In this document: piece after piece, positions 25,061 through 34,063 of the stretch
How positions within the stretch are numbered: the stretch's first letter is position 1
How the letters are laid out: every line of letters begins with the position of its first letter
Assembly (NCBI GenBank): GCA_002500485.1
Contig: DLRJ01000112.1
Location: 1 to 54,114, forward strand
DNA: 54,114 nucleotides
Direction of reading: 5' to 3'
Source: Dehalococcoidia bacterium UBA7891
Lineage (GTDB): Bacteria; Chloroflexota; Dehalococcoidia; Lucifugimonadales; UBA826
Notes under the pieces: model-generated
Told to the model about the DNA's origin: nothing
The model's input: only the letters and a program-made list of their open reading frames with translations
Databases searched by the model: none
Made by a program: the position numbers and the translations under genes

Positions 25061-26251
25061 ATGTCGACCCCTTTATTGTTCCAACCTCTAACTATACGGA
25101 GTATCACCTTAAAAAACCGAGTTGTTGTGGCTCCCATGCACCAATATGCTGCGGTAAAGGGCTATCCTACTGATTGGCATCTTATGAATGCCGGCCGGTT
25201 CGCTGCTGGTGGAGCAGGGCTCGTCTTTATAGAATCTACCAAAGTAGAGAGACGCGGGTGTGGCACTGCTGGGGACATGGGCCTTTGGGACGACAGCTAC
25301 ACAGCCCATTTCAAAAGGCTCGCAGATTTTATTCGTAAGCAAAATTCAGTTCCTGCAATCCAGCTTGGCCATAGTGGAAGAAAGGCTCGTCGCTTTAGAC
25401 CCTGGGAAGGCGGGGCTCCTCTGACACCTGAAGGAGCACTTGATGCAGGGGTGGATGACTGGGACGACTGGGAACTTGTTGGCCCAAGTCCTATCGGTTC
25501 AAGCGAAACTGAACCTATTCCACGGGCTTTGTCCTTCGGAGAAATACAGAAGACAGTAGAAAACTGGGGTGAGGCAGCCAGAAGGGCGAATGAGGCAGGG
25601 TTTGAAGTATTAGAGATACACGCTGCTCACGGGTACCTACTGCACCAGTTTCTATCCCCGAAAGCAAATCAAAGGATGGATGAATACGGAGGTACGGAAT
25701 CAAAACGGATGCGTCTTCCTTTGGAAGTGGCGGAGGAAGTGAGGGCCAATTGGCCTGAAGACAAACCACTGTTCATGCGCTTATCGGTGGAAGATGACGC
25801 AGGTTGGGGCCCAGAAGAAAGTGTTCGCTTCTCGAGATTGGCGAAAGAAAAAGGAATTGATGTAATTGACTGCTCTTCTGGAGGCATGCGTGGGAGCCCG
25901 GTTATAAGTGCAGGTCCTGTTGGATATGGATATCAAGTTCCCTATGCTGAAAAAATACGTAAAGAGACAGATATGATGAGTATGGCAGTTGGTCTGATTG
26001 TTCATGCTGAGCAGGCAGAAGAGATTCTTCAGTCAGGTGAGGCAGATTTAATAGCGATAGCTAGAGAGTTTCTACATAATCCAAATTGGGCACTTGATGC
26101 TGCTTTGAAACTTGGAGTGGAGGACGCTTTCAAAGTTACTCCTCCGGCCTATGATTACTGGCTCGAGAAAAGGTCTAGTTCAGTTAAAGGGGTAGTTCCT
26201 TCGACCTATTTTCCAGGCTCAGATAATGGAAGTTTTCAAAGGGAAGTTTAG
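25061..26251 (+). CDS. NADH:flavin oxidoreductase / Old Yellow Enzyme family
   Basis: The 396-residue protein is a single-domain OYE of the YqjM-like type. It begins LFQPLTIRSITLKNRVVVAPMHQY, has the QLGHSGRKA strand and the HAAHGYLLHQFLSP segment that binds FMN and substrate, and closes with LIAIAREFLHNPNWA. OYE enzymes reduce activated C=C double bonds with NAD(P)H. No iron-sulfur cysteine cluster or C-terminal NADH domain is present, separating it from 2,4-dienoyl-CoA reductase. ATG at 25061 is chosen because AGGAG (25051-25055) sits six bases before it; the TTG one codon earlier is a poorer fit. It lies between a hydrolase gene and an RraA gene, in keeping with degradation of an unsaturated cyclic or dicarboxylic compound. 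Confidence 0.9.
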   Translation: MSTPLLFQPLTIRSITLKNRVVVAPMHQYAAVKGYPTDWHLMNAGRFAAGGAGLVFIESTKVERRGCGTAGDMGLWDDSYTAHFKRLADFIRKQNSVPAIQLGHSGRKARRFRPWEGGAPLTPEGALDAGVDDWDDWELVGPSPIGSSETEPIPRALSFGEIQKTVENWGEAARRANEAGFEVLEIHAAHGYLLHQFLSPKANQRMDEYGGTESKRMRLPLEVAEEVRANWPEDKPLFMRLSVEDDAGWGPEESVRFSRLAKEKGIDVIDCSSGGMRGSPVISAGPVGYGYQVPYAEKIRKETDMMSMAVGLIVHAEQAEEILQSGEADLIAIAREFLHNPNWALDAALKLGVEDAFKVTPPAYDYWLEKRSSSVKGVVPSTYFPGSDNGSFQREV

Positions 26252-26280
26252 TATAGGGACCCACTCAATAAAGGAGACCA

Positions 26281-26955
26281 ATGAAATATTTAACAGAAGA
26301 CCAAATAAGGGACCTAAAGGCTATAGACACCCCGACTGTGGCAAATGCTGTCGAAACCCATGACGCTAGGTTAAATACAGAGGGGTTTATGGGTTGGAAT
26401 ATAAAGTGCCAATTTCCGGACCTTGGAGTCATGGTGGGTCAGGCTGTTACGGCTACTTTGAACACAACAACGACAGGCAAGGAGAAAAGTAGATCAGGTT
26501 GGCATGATTGTTTGAGAACTATCGATGCGATGCCGGTGCCTGCTGTGATTGTTGCAAAAGATATTGGACCTAGACCTAATCATGGCTGTCATTTTGGAGA
26601 TGGTATGGCCACAGTTGCGAAAAAAGTTGGAGCAATTGGACTTGTGACTGACGGGGGAGTCCGAGACGTTGAAACTGTATATGAAATGGGCTTCCAGATG
26701 TTTTCTGTTGGACTAGTGCCGGCTCACGGGAATTTTGGTCTTGACGAAACAAATGTGCCCGTGGAAGTCGGAGGCGTCTTAGTAAATGTAGGGGACGTAG
26801 TTCATGCCGATATGAACGGGGTGGTCGTCTTTCCAGTAGATTTGGTTGATCATGTTATATCCGAAGCAAAAAAGGTTACGGCGCGGGAATCCGAAATGAT
26901 GGACTGGGTAAACAGTGATGGATTCAGCCTAGATAAATTCATTGAAGGTCGGTGA
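26281..26955 (+). CDS. RraA-family protein (HMG/CHA aldolase or oxaloacetate decarboxylase type)
   Basis: A 224-residue RraA fold. The family signature is in GDGMATVAKKVGAIG followed by VTDGGVRDVE, with Arg128 and Asp129 as the substrate- and metal-binding pair. Proteins of this fold include 4-hydroxy-4-methyl-2-oxoglutarate/4-carboxy-4-hydroxy-2-oxoadipate aldolase of aromatic meta-cleavage routes and the RNase E regulator RraA. In a catabolic cluster with an OYE and a hydrolase, a pyruvate-yielding aldolase or oxaloacetate decarboxylase is more likely than an RNase regulator. AAAGGAGA precedes the start. It ends six bases before the convergent hydrolase gene. Confidence 0.85.
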   Translation: MKYLTEDQIRDLKAIDTPTVANAVETHDARLNTEGFMGWNIKCQFPDLGVMVGQAVTATLNTTTTGKEKSRSGWHDCLRTIDAMPVPAVIVAKDIGPRPNHGCHFGDGMATVAKKVGAIGLVTDGGVRDVETVYEMGFQMFSVGLVPAHGNFGLDETNVPVEVGGVLVNVGDVVHADMNGVVVFPVDLVDHVISEAKKVTARESEMMDWVNSDGFSLDKFIEGR

Positions 26956-26961
26956 TTTTCC

Positions 26962-27735
26962 TCACGTTGAAACTTCGTTCAAAAATGATTTGACCATTGG
27001 AATCACCATATCCGTTCTTGCTATTGATTCCATATGGTTCAATCCAGGCAAGCTGACAAAACGCGCTGTCGGCATCTTTTGGGAGTGTTCCTTGGCTGAT
27101 TCATGCGCAAGTGAGTCAGATTCACCTGCATAAACTAGACAAGGCACAGTAAGCCCGACGAGATGTTCCGATATATCTTCTCTCATTGCGTTTGCCTTGG
27201 TTTTGGCAGCGTAGGCTTTGAGATCACCATTTAATGTAGGTTCGAGATAGCTTTCATACTCTTTCTTGGATCGAGACATTACTCGTTTTAAAGCCTCCGG
27301 CCCTTTTTCAAAGAGGGCTATTCTTTTTCTGTCCGATTCGTTCCCGTGTTCATTCCTACTTCCAGGTGTTTGGGCTCCTAAAATAAAGGAGAGAAATCTT
27401 TCAGAATGGTATGCAGCCAGCTCGAATCCGACCCTACCTCCCATGGAGAATCCGAAATAGTGGGATTTACCTACGTTGATATCGTCTAGAACGGCTATAA
27501 CGTCAGTTGCAATTGTCTTATCGAGATATGCTGTTGGGTCATAAGGTTTATCACTTTTGCCGTGTCCCCGAGCGTCAATTATCACCACAGTGTAATTTGG
27601 TGCAAGTGTATCGGGATATCCCAATTTCTCCCATGATCCAATGTCTCCCATAAAACCGTGCAGTAGTACGATGTGGGGTCCCTCTCCTTTTGTATGATAG
27701 TGAATTTTGATCCCATTATTGTTAGCGAAAGGCAT
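26962..27735 (-). CDS. alpha/beta-hydrolase fold protein
   Basis: This 257-residue hydrolase is a paralogue of the one at 24265-25035, with the same layout: LLHGFMG oxyanion region, DARGHGKSDKP, nucleophile Ser97 in GFSMGGR, a GESD acid region and a LNHMES histidine near the C-terminus. Having two similar hydrolases flank the OYE and RraA genes on opposite strands suggests a duplication followed by inversion, or recruitment of both to one pathway. The substrate is unknown. The 209 bases upstream (27736-27944) are AT-rich with no gene and no clear operator. Confidence 0.85.
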   Translation of the reverse strand: MPFANNNGIKIHYHTKGEGPHIVLLHGFMGDIGSWEKLGYPDTLAPNYTVVIIDARGHGKSDKPYDPTAYLDKTIATDVIAVLDDINVGKSHYFGFSMGGRVGFELAAYHSERFLSFILGAQTPGSRNEHGNESDRKRIALFEKGPEALKRVMSRSKKEYESYLEPTLNGDLKAYAAKTKANAMREDISEHLVGLTVPCLVYAGESDSLAHESAKEHSQKMPTARFVSLPGLNHMESIARTDMVIPMVKSFLNEVST

Positions 27736-27944
27736 AATTAGTCACCGTTATATATTGAGAATAAATTATTGTTGAGTTTTGCTTATAAGCATGACTGTAC
27801 TGACCTGTATAAAGCTCTTGAAAGACCTCCGTGATAATTTGAAATTGTCCGCCTATTTAATAATTGTTAATCCCTTGTTTGACGGTATATAGAAATATAT
27901 ATTTTCAAATATTTGAGTGCCATTAATCTTTAGAGATATATTGA

Positions 27945-29096
27945 TCATTTTGGATCTAAGAGCGTGGATATATAATTTTTATAATTGGTTCCGTCACCCT
28001 GCATAGATATTTGCCCAGACTCATCTATCAATATGTCCTCTGTGTCCTCAAGCAATTCGAGGTGGGCGACTATTTCAGACATTGCTGCATAAAGGTTAGA
28101 GCCCAGAAGTTTACTCCGGTCAAAAATGCCCTTGGTGGTTTCTTCTAGAGTAGAGGTTTTACCCTGTAACTTCTTTAGCATTTGGTCTAGTCTTTTTTCA
28201 TGATGCTTTAGAATATCCCCTGCCCTCTCTACCCCGTGCCAATTGAAATGAGATTTATTATAAAGACGGTGGGCCGGTAATACTGTGTAGGAGTCCCCAA
28301 GCTCGATAACTCTACCCAGAGAGTTCAGGTAGGCTCCTAAACCGTATAAGCCTGAGGGATCTTTCAGAAATTCCGGGAGATTTTTAGATATAGCATCTCT
28401 GAAAACCATTTTACTCGTCGGGTGAGGGGTTATTTCAGGTAATATATGGTCACCAGTAAATATTAAATCATCCAAGACTAGGCAAATTTGGTCTGGAGAG
28501 TGACCGGGTGTACTCATTACTTTAAGGTCTGTGAATACGTCCCCGTCCTTCAAATCTTTTGATAATTGGGTCTGTCTGCGATCTTCAAAGTATTTTTTAT
28601 CAGTGTCTCTCCGATCATTATCATTTTCATTAGTTATCTGAATTTTTTCTTCAACAATCCGCTCTAATTCCCTTTGCAGAATTGAACCTTTCCGGTAATG
28701 AATCTCCCATGGGATGTATTCTTTTAGTGGTCCATATGTCTGATGAGCCCACAATTCTGCAGACGAGTCATTCAAGAATTCAGTCACTGTTCCATCGTGA
28801 TCTGAATGTCCGTGGCTAATTATCACCCTTTCTATATTAGATGGATTTATACCGATGGTAGAGTAGCCATTTTTCAACGCTTCATAGGATCCAGGTGTAC
28901 CTAAATCGATTGAAGTCCATCCGTTATTTTCAAAAACATATGACCACGTTGGTCCTGTCCGGCTACGGCGATTATTTTGTGCGACAGCTACGGCGAAAAT
29001 TTTTCTTCCTGTTGAAGAACTGAGTTCAAGCGACCACCCATCACCGTTAGAGTCCCCTTCTCTTAAAATCTTCGATATTCTATTGTGTTTGCTCAA
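27945..29096 (-). CDS. MBL-fold metallo-hydrolase
   Basis: The 383-residue protein carries the metallo-beta-lactamase motif H95-x-H97-x-D99-H100 (SHGHSDHDG), then STPGHSPDQ for the next His, a TGDHILP metal-bridging Asp and LPAHRLY late in the chain. It shares the large C-terminal helical extension (residues 265-360) seen in some glyoxalase II-like and alkyl/acyl hydrolase members. An insertion at about residues 145-180, rich in Asp, Glu and Arg, is unusual. A specific substrate cannot be named. The gene is preceded on its strand by tRNA-His, and no other gene is close enough to be an obvious partner. Confidence 0.85.
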   Translation of the reverse strand: MSKHNRISKILREGDSNGDGWSLELSSSTGRKIFAVAVAQNNRRSRTGPTWSYVFENNGWTSIDLGTPGSYEALKNGYSTIGINPSNIERVIISHGHSDHDGTVTEFLNDSSAELWAHQTYGPLKEYIPWEIHYRKGSILQRELERIVEEKIQITNENDNDRRDTDKKYFEDRRQTQLSKDLKDGDVFTDLKVMSTPGHSPDQICLVLDDLIFTGDHILPEITPHPTSKMVFRDAISKNLPEFLKDPSGLYGLGAYLNSLGRVIELGDSYTVLPAHRLYNKSHFNWHGVERAGDILKHHEKRLDQMLKKLQGKTSTLEETTKGIFDRSKLLGSNLYAAMSEIVAHLELLEDTEDILIDESGQISMQGDGTNYKNYISTLLDPK

Positions 29097-29150
29097 TTAA
29101 ATTCCCAACCAGTTCAGGCGTACTGAGGCTCATATATGTAATTATGAAGA

Positions 29151-29228
29151 TGGGGTGAGCGAAGGGATTCGAACCCTCGATCTCCAGGGCCACAACCTGG
29201 CGCCTTAACCGACTTGGCCACGCTCACC
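29151..29228 (-). tRNA. tRNA-His (anticodon GTG)
   Basis: The minus strand gives a full cloverleaf with the extra 5' G of tRNA-His. The acceptor is GGTGAGCG paired to CGCTCACC, so G-1 pairs with C73. The anticodon stem is CCAGG/CCTGG with loop TTGTGGC, giving GTG. The T loop is TTCGAAT, and CCA is encoded at 29153-29151. The length is 78 nt with CCA. Confidence 0.95.
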
Positions 29229-29293
29229 ACAGCAGCGAAAAGTCTAGCATCCTATTTGAAGAAGGGTCAATTTGTGAAGAACAAAATTAGATT

Positions 29294-29593
29294 CTATATG
29301 CCGGCTTCAGAGACAAGAGCTTCCAGTAAGTCTTCTACCATTACGTCTGTTTTAGTGTGATGTCGAAGTGGCAATTGCGGGTCCACGCTGTATACATTCC
29401 TACGACCTATCTTACGCCTCCGAATATACCCGGCCTCTTCCAGGTCCGATATTATTTTATGCGTAGTCCTTTCTGTCACACCAATATAGTTGGCTATTTC
29501 TCTAGCTGTACTAGTTGGGTTGTGGAAAATATAGCTCAGGACAAGTCCGTGATTGGTTATGAAAGTCCACTTTGGTAGTCGGTCTTGTTCCAT
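29294..29593 (-). CDS. small winged-helix transcriptional regulator
   Basis: A 99-residue protein containing a winged helix: helix 1 ITNHGLVLSYIF, then TAREIANYIGVTERTTHKIISDLEEAGYI as the helix-turn-helix, and a basic wing RRRKIGRRNVYSVD. It resembles the DNA-binding cores of MarR/ArsR-type regulators without a recognised ligand domain. Overlapping TGACA/TGTCA half-sites 54-84 bases upstream (29647-29677) suggest autoregulation. The target genes are not obvious; it is preceded by tRNA-His downstream and faces pepA behind it. It may respond to a ligand through the short C-terminal helix (EDLLEALVSEAG) or act as a simple dimeric repressor. Confidence 0.75.
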   Translation of the reverse strand: MEQDRLPKWTFITNHGLVLSYIFHNPTSTAREIANYIGVTERTTHKIISDLEEAGYIRRRKIGRRNVYSVDPQLPLRHHTKTDVMVEDLLEALVSEAGI

Positions 29594-29646
29594 ATGTAAG
29601 GCCTCAACAAAGGTTTCCCTTTCTTAATCTATCGAGTTCGGGTAAG

Positions 29647-29677
29647 TGACAGTACCATACCTGTCATCAGCATGACA
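29647..29677. promoter_or_regulatory. candidate operator for the winged-helix regulator
   Basis: Two overlapping inverted repeats share one arm: TGACAG (29647-29652) with CTGTCA (29661-29666), and TGTCAT (29662-29667) with ATGACA (29672-29677). The element lies upstream of the small regulator gene start and downstream of no promoter of its own, so it is a good candidate for an autoregulatory operator. Confidence 0.45.
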
Positions 29678-29700
29678 ACTTTAATAAATTAGGTAGTTGA

Positions 29701-31194
29701 TTAGTAACGATAAGCTGAGATAAATTTGCATAGAGATACTAAGGTTTTGATAGGAGAGCCTGTTGCTCCTTTTGGATCATCGCCGTTATTCGCATTAGTT
29801 CTGCTTACAGCGGCAATATCTAGATGAACCCAAGGGGTATCTTCAGCAAACATTCCGATAATCATTGCCCCGATAGTGGCCCCACCGGCTGCACCGCCGA
29901 CATTTTTGATGTCTGCAACGTCACTTTTGAAATGCTTAGAAAAAGATTCATCAGCAGGTAATTCCCACAACCTTTCCCCTTCCCTGGCCCCGGCTTCTAT
30001 AACCTCCTTGGTGAATTCATCATCGTTTCCAAAAGCACCTATAATTTGGTCCCCCAATGCTGTCCTTATTGCTCCGGTTAAAGTAGCCACATCCACGATC
30101 TTGCTTACCCCCAAATGATTCGCGTAGCATAATGCATCAGCTAATACCAGTCTGCCTTCAGCGTCGGTATTTATCACCTCAACTGTGGTTCCGTTCATAG
30201 CGGTCACGACATCCCCTGGACGCTGAGCTTTCCCGCCTGGCATATTTTCAGTAGCTGCAATAATTCCGTAAACATTTATTTTTAGGGCTAATTTAGATAT
30301 TGCAATGAGTGCTCCAATTACGGCTGCTCCTCCTGCCATGTCACCTTTCATGGTGATCATCCCAGCTGGCGGTTTGAGACTCAAACCACCACTATCGAAA
30401 GTTATTCCTTTTCCTATGAGGGCGATTGAGTCATCTGGATTATCCTTATCCCCTATATACTTCAAAACAATTAAATGGGCCGGTTCACTACTTCCTTGGG
30501 CCACCCCAAGTAAGGAACCCATTCCTAACTCCCTCATTTTATCCTCGTCCAAACGTTCAAATCCTATGCTGTTCGCTTTAGCTTCTTTCTCGGCAATATT
30601 GGAAAGGATTCTGGGTGTCATAAAGTTGGGAGGTGCGTTTGCCAAATCTCGAGCCAGGTTTATTGCATCTGCTATCGCGATGTAAGAAGTCACATTAGGT
30701 TCCGCAGAGGTATCTGTGTTTAGGATGACTTCATGGATATTTTTCTCTGATTTTTCTGAAATATGATCTTCATATCTGTAAAGCCCATTAATGGTCGCAA
30801 GTGTGATTAGCTCACATACCCTTTTGGAGGCTATGTTCTCCGAAGAAAACGTATCGACGGCGACAACTACTCTGGTTAACCCAATTCCTCTTGTCTTTCT
30901 GATTGCGGTACTAAACACATCTTTTATTACCTTTTCAGTCACAGAATCGCGTTTACCCAAGCCTGTGAATAAAATTCGCTTCGGGGCTATCTTACCAAGG
31001 GTGTGAATTAAGGTAGAAGTTCCTGATTTTCCAACAAGTTCACCTTCGTCAAACAGGGGTCTTAGAGAGCCATCTAAGGCTAGGTTCACGCGGTTCAATT
31101 CCCCCGAGCTAAATTCTTCCTCTTCAAATAAGCCCACGAGTAAGCAGTCCCCGACTATTTCTAATGGGGTCCCTTTTTGAAAATTTATATCCAT
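29701..31194 (-). CDS. pepA: leucyl aminopeptidase (M17)
   Basis: The 497-residue protein is a typical M17 cytosolic aminopeptidase. The C-terminal catalytic domain contains Lys262, Asp267 (GKGITFDSGG), Asp285 (MKGDMAG), and Asp344/Glu346 with Arg348 in the family signature NTDAEGRLVLADAL. These are the two-metal ligands and the catalytic lysine and arginine. The N-terminal 170 residues match the M17 regulatory domain. It removes N-terminal residues such as Leu from peptides and normally forms hexamers. The gene is single, divergent from the aminotransferase gene at 31353, and separated from the regulator gene by 107 bases containing the candidate operator. Confidence 0.95.
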   Translation of the reverse strand: MDINFQKGTPLEIVGDCLLVGLFEEEEFSSGELNRVNLALDGSLRPLFDEGELVGKSGTSTLIHTLGKIAPKRILFTGLGKRDSVTEKVIKDVFSTAIRKTRGIGLTRVVVAVDTFSSENIASKRVCELITLATINGLYRYEDHISEKSEKNIHEVILNTDTSAEPNVTSYIAIADAINLARDLANAPPNFMTPRILSNIAEKEAKANSIGFERLDEDKMRELGMGSLLGVAQGSSEPAHLIVLKYIGDKDNPDDSIALIGKGITFDSGGLSLKPPAGMITMKGDMAGGAAVIGALIAISKLALKINVYGIIAATENMPGGKAQRPGDVVTAMNGTTVEVINTDAEGRLVLADALCYANHLGVSKIVDVATLTGAIRTALGDQIIGAFGNDDEFTKEVIEAGAREGERLWELPADESFSKHFKSDVADIKNVGGAAGGATIGAMIIGMFAEDTPWVHLDIAAVSRTNANNGDDPKGATGSPIKTLVSLCKFISAYRY

Positions 31195-31352
31195 CTTAAT
31201 TTCACCTTGTTAAGTAGTATGTGATTTCCATCTCACTTTATCATTAAGACTTTCTGAATCGGTACCCATAGGATGATCCTTTTTGAGTTGTCCATTGATA
31301 TAATCCCCTGAAGATAGTGAAAAACGATAGTCTACGAAGAGAAGGATTTAAA

Positions 31353-32642
31353 ATGGAAAATCGAACTCAGACCGGTCGTGAAAAAGATATTTTGCAACGA
31401 GCAGCGAAAGTTTTACCTCAAGGTTCGCTGGGTAATCTAAATTATGATCTTATCGTAAATAGAGGTAAAGGAAGCCACATATGGGATGAAAGTGGAAATG
31501 AGTATATAGATTACCTTCTAGGATCTGGCCCCATGGTTGTTGGGCATTCTAATCCCTATGTTATGGAGGTAGTACTAAAGCAGTTGAATAGCGGCACGAC
31601 CTTTTTCGCTACTAACGAGAAATCGGTGGAATTGGCTGAAGAGATCGTTAAGGCGGTTCCATGCGCAGATAAAGTGCGTTTTTGCAGCACAGGATCGGAA
31701 GCCACTTTATACGCCATGCGAGCTGCAAGGGCTTTCACAAAAAAAGACAAGATACTTAAATTTGAAGGCGGGTTTCATGGTATGAATGATTATGCACTGA
31801 TGAGCATGTCACCGTCGAAGCTATTAGATTATCCACAGGCGGAGCCGGATACTGCGGGGATACCGAAATCACTCCAATCAGAAATGTTAATAGCCCCCTT
31901 TAATGATTTGGAGACCACATCAGCAATAGTTGACCGGTATAGCGATGAATTGGCTGGAGTCATTGTGGAACCTTTCCAACGCCTTTTGCCACCTAAACAG
32001 GGTTTTTTGGAAGGGCTAAGGGAAATAACTAGTCATTATGAGATACCCCTAATTTTTGATGAAGTCGTGACTGGATTCAGGTTTTCCTACGGAGGGGCCC
32101 AAGATTATTATGGGGTGGTACCTGATATTTGTACTTTAGGAAAGGCCATCGCTGGAGGTTTTCCACTTACGGCCGTTGCAGGACGGGACGAGATCATGAC
32201 ACATTTTGATTCCGACAAAGTTGGGAAAGAAGGATTTATGCCGCATATTGGGACCCTAAATGGAAATCCTGTAGCCTGTGCAGCTGGACTGGCGACTTTA
32301 AATATTCTTAAACAAGACGGTGTTTACGACGGAATCTTTGATACTGGCCGGAAAGTCATGGAAGGGCTTCAAGATATATTAGATAAATCGGAAATACCCG
32401 GCAAAGTTGTTGGGGAATCGGTACTTTTTGATGTATTTTTCACGTCTGAGGAAATTTATGATTACCGGAGTGCCCTAAAGGCTGATTCTCAAAAATTATC
32501 TAGATTCAATCAATTACTTCTAGAACATGGTGTTTTAAAAGGAAGCACCAAATTCTATTTTTCAACTGAGCACGATGATAAAGACGTGGAAAAGACTCTG
32601 GCTGCATTTGGGGAGGTTATTGAGATAATGAGGTCGGAGTGA
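31353..32642 (+). CDS. class III aminotransferase, glutamate-1-semialdehyde aminomutase-like (second copy)
   Basis: From the ATG at 31353 this is 429 residues long, with CSTGSEATLYAMRAAR (phosphate binding), FDEVVTGFR (Asp236) and Lys264 in TLGKAIAGGF. It is a paralogue of the protein at 9673-11001, with Asp and Lys at the same residue numbers. A GTG at 31317 in frame is rejected as start because AAGGA (31342-31346) lies between it and the ATG. A TATAAT box is present at 31299-31304. Whether either copy is the tetrapyrrole HemL cannot be settled without comparing the active-site gating loop. No heme gene is adjacent, so a catabolic role is equally possible. Confidence 0.8.
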   Translation: MENRTQTGREKDILQRAAKVLPQGSLGNLNYDLIVNRGKGSHIWDESGNEYIDYLLGSGPMVVGHSNPYVMEVVLKQLNSGTTFFATNEKSVELAEEIVKAVPCADKVRFCSTGSEATLYAMRAARAFTKKDKILKFEGGFHGMNDYALMSMSPSKLLDYPQAEPDTAGIPKSLQSEMLIAPFNDLETTSAIVDRYSDELAGVIVEPFQRLLPPKQGFLEGLREITSHYEIPLIFDEVVTGFRFSYGGAQDYYGVVPDICTLGKAIAGGFPLTAVAGRDEIMTHFDSDKVGKEGFMPHIGTLNGNPVACAAGLATLNILKQDGVYDGIFDTGRKVMEGLQDILDKSEIPGKVVGESVLFDVFFTSEEIYDYRSALKADSQKLSRFNQLLLEHGVLKGSTKFYFSTEHDDKDVEKTLAAFGEVIEIMRSE

Positions 32643-32680
32643 GATTTGTCTTGGGAGGATATTGCCAGGTATTTCAGGTA

Positions 32681-33973
32681 TTAAACAACTATTGTCATCA
32701 CTTTGGGATCATCGTTGGGGTTCATAGTAAGTTCAACTTTCTCAATCACACCGGTCATTTCCTTACATGATGCTGTTTTCACTTTTATGTAATTGTTAGT
32801 CAGCCCAGTGTAGGTGGCGAATTGGTCGCCTTTACCTCGCTCTGAAGATTCTTCCCAGAGGACAAATTCATGCCTTCCAATATTCGATTCTCTATATTTT
32901 CTAAAACTATTTTCTGCTATTTCTATAAGTGTCTGAGACCTTTTATGTTTTGTGGCAGAGTCGACATTGTCGGTCAGGTGTGCTGCGGAGGTACCTGGCC
33001 TCACAGAGAATTTGAAAACATGCAGGTCAGAGAAACCCACCCCTCTACATAGTTCGGCAGTTTCACTGAAATCTGTAACGCTTTCACCTGGGAAACCGAC
33101 AATAACATCGCTAGTTATAGACGCATCCGGGAGAATGGATCTTATCTGATTGATCGAACTAACATACCCTTCTGCAGTGTATCTTCTTCGCATAGTTTCT
33201 AGAATCGTATTGCTTCCGCTTTGGAGCGGCACATGGAAATGTCGGCAGAGCCTGGGGTCTGCCCATAGATCTAGTAAACCATTATCAATTTCCTGTGGCT
33301 GCAGCGAAGATACTCTTAAACGTGGAACATCTGTGTTTTCAAGTATGCTGGATAACATCTGCCTAAGAGAGCTGTTATCTAGGTCAAACCCATAACTTCC
33401 TAGTTGTGTACCTGTAAGCACTATTTCTTTAAATCCAGACTCAGATAAATGATTAATCTGGTTTATAAGATTCTGAACAGGAACACTCTTTTCCCGACCC
33501 CTTACTTTTGGAACTATGCAATAAGCACAAATTTGATTGCATCCTTCTTGAATTTTAACCATTGCCCGCGTTCTGGTACTGAACGAATTCATAGAATGGT
33601 GAGAAGTTGAGAGGTCCGGTATCGTGACTTCGGCGTTTAATTCTTCAATTACTCTACCTACAATTTCCTTTTTGCCTACGTTTCCAATAACGAGGTCTAT
33701 TTCGGGTATGGAGATTAGGGTTTGTGGTTCTCTCTCCGCATAACATCCGGTAAATACCACAAAAGAATCGGGATTCATTTTCTTTGCTGATCGAGCCGAA
33801 TTCCTGCCTTTTCTGTCAGCAATGTGTGTGACTGTGCATGAGTTTAGTACGTATACATCGCATTGCTGATCGTCTTTAACTATTTCAAAACCAGCTCCAT
33901 GAAATTCCTCAGAGAGCTTAAGAGTATCCGCTTGGTTTAATTTACAGCCATGGGTTTCGAAGGCTACACGCAT
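32681..33973 (-). CDS. mtaB: tRNA methylthiotransferase MtaB
   Basis: The 430-residue protein has the MiaB/MtaB layout. The N-terminal UPF0004 domain supplies cluster cysteines Cys10, Cys46 and Cys77. The radical-SAM cluster is Cys145, Cys149 and Cys152 (EGCNQICAYC). A C-terminal TRAM-like region follows. The start MRVAFETHGCKLN and ending before a TRAM domain separate MtaB (which converts t6A37 to ms2t6A37 in tRNA) from MiaB and RimO. The HVPLQSGS loop is also typical. It is single and convergent with the aminotransferase gene, 38 bases apart, and divergent from the hypothetical gene at 34064. Confidence 0.9.
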   Translation of the reverse strand: MRVAFETHGCKLNQADTLKLSEEFHGAGFEIVKDDQQCDVYVLNSCTVTHIADRKGRNSARSAKKMNPDSFVVFTGCYAEREPQTLISIPEIDLVIGNVGKKEIVGRVIEELNAEVTIPDLSTSHHSMNSFSTRTRAMVKIQEGCNQICAYCIVPKVRGREKSVPVQNLINQINHLSESGFKEIVLTGTQLGSYGFDLDNSSLRQMLSSILENTDVPRLRVSSLQPQEIDNGLLDLWADPRLCRHFHVPLQSGSNTILETMRRRYTAEGYVSSINQIRSILPDASITSDVIVGFPGESVTDFSETAELCRGVGFSDLHVFKFSVRPGTSAAHLTDNVDSATKHKRSQTLIEIAENSFRKYRESNIGRHEFVLWEESSERGKGDQFATYTGLTNNYIKVKTASCKEMTGVIEKVELTMNPNDDPKVMTIVV

Positions 33974-34063
33974 AGGTTTTTATTGGACTCCCTAGTAAAC
34001 TATTGTTAGTAAAATGTGAATTAATTATATGCTTCTTTCGGTAGGTGTATTCGAGGCTCATAT

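Noticed and set aside
22813..29228. tRNA-Arg and tRNA-His as island boundaries
   Set aside because: No integrase, no repeated tRNA 3' end and no shift in gene style between the two tRNAs.
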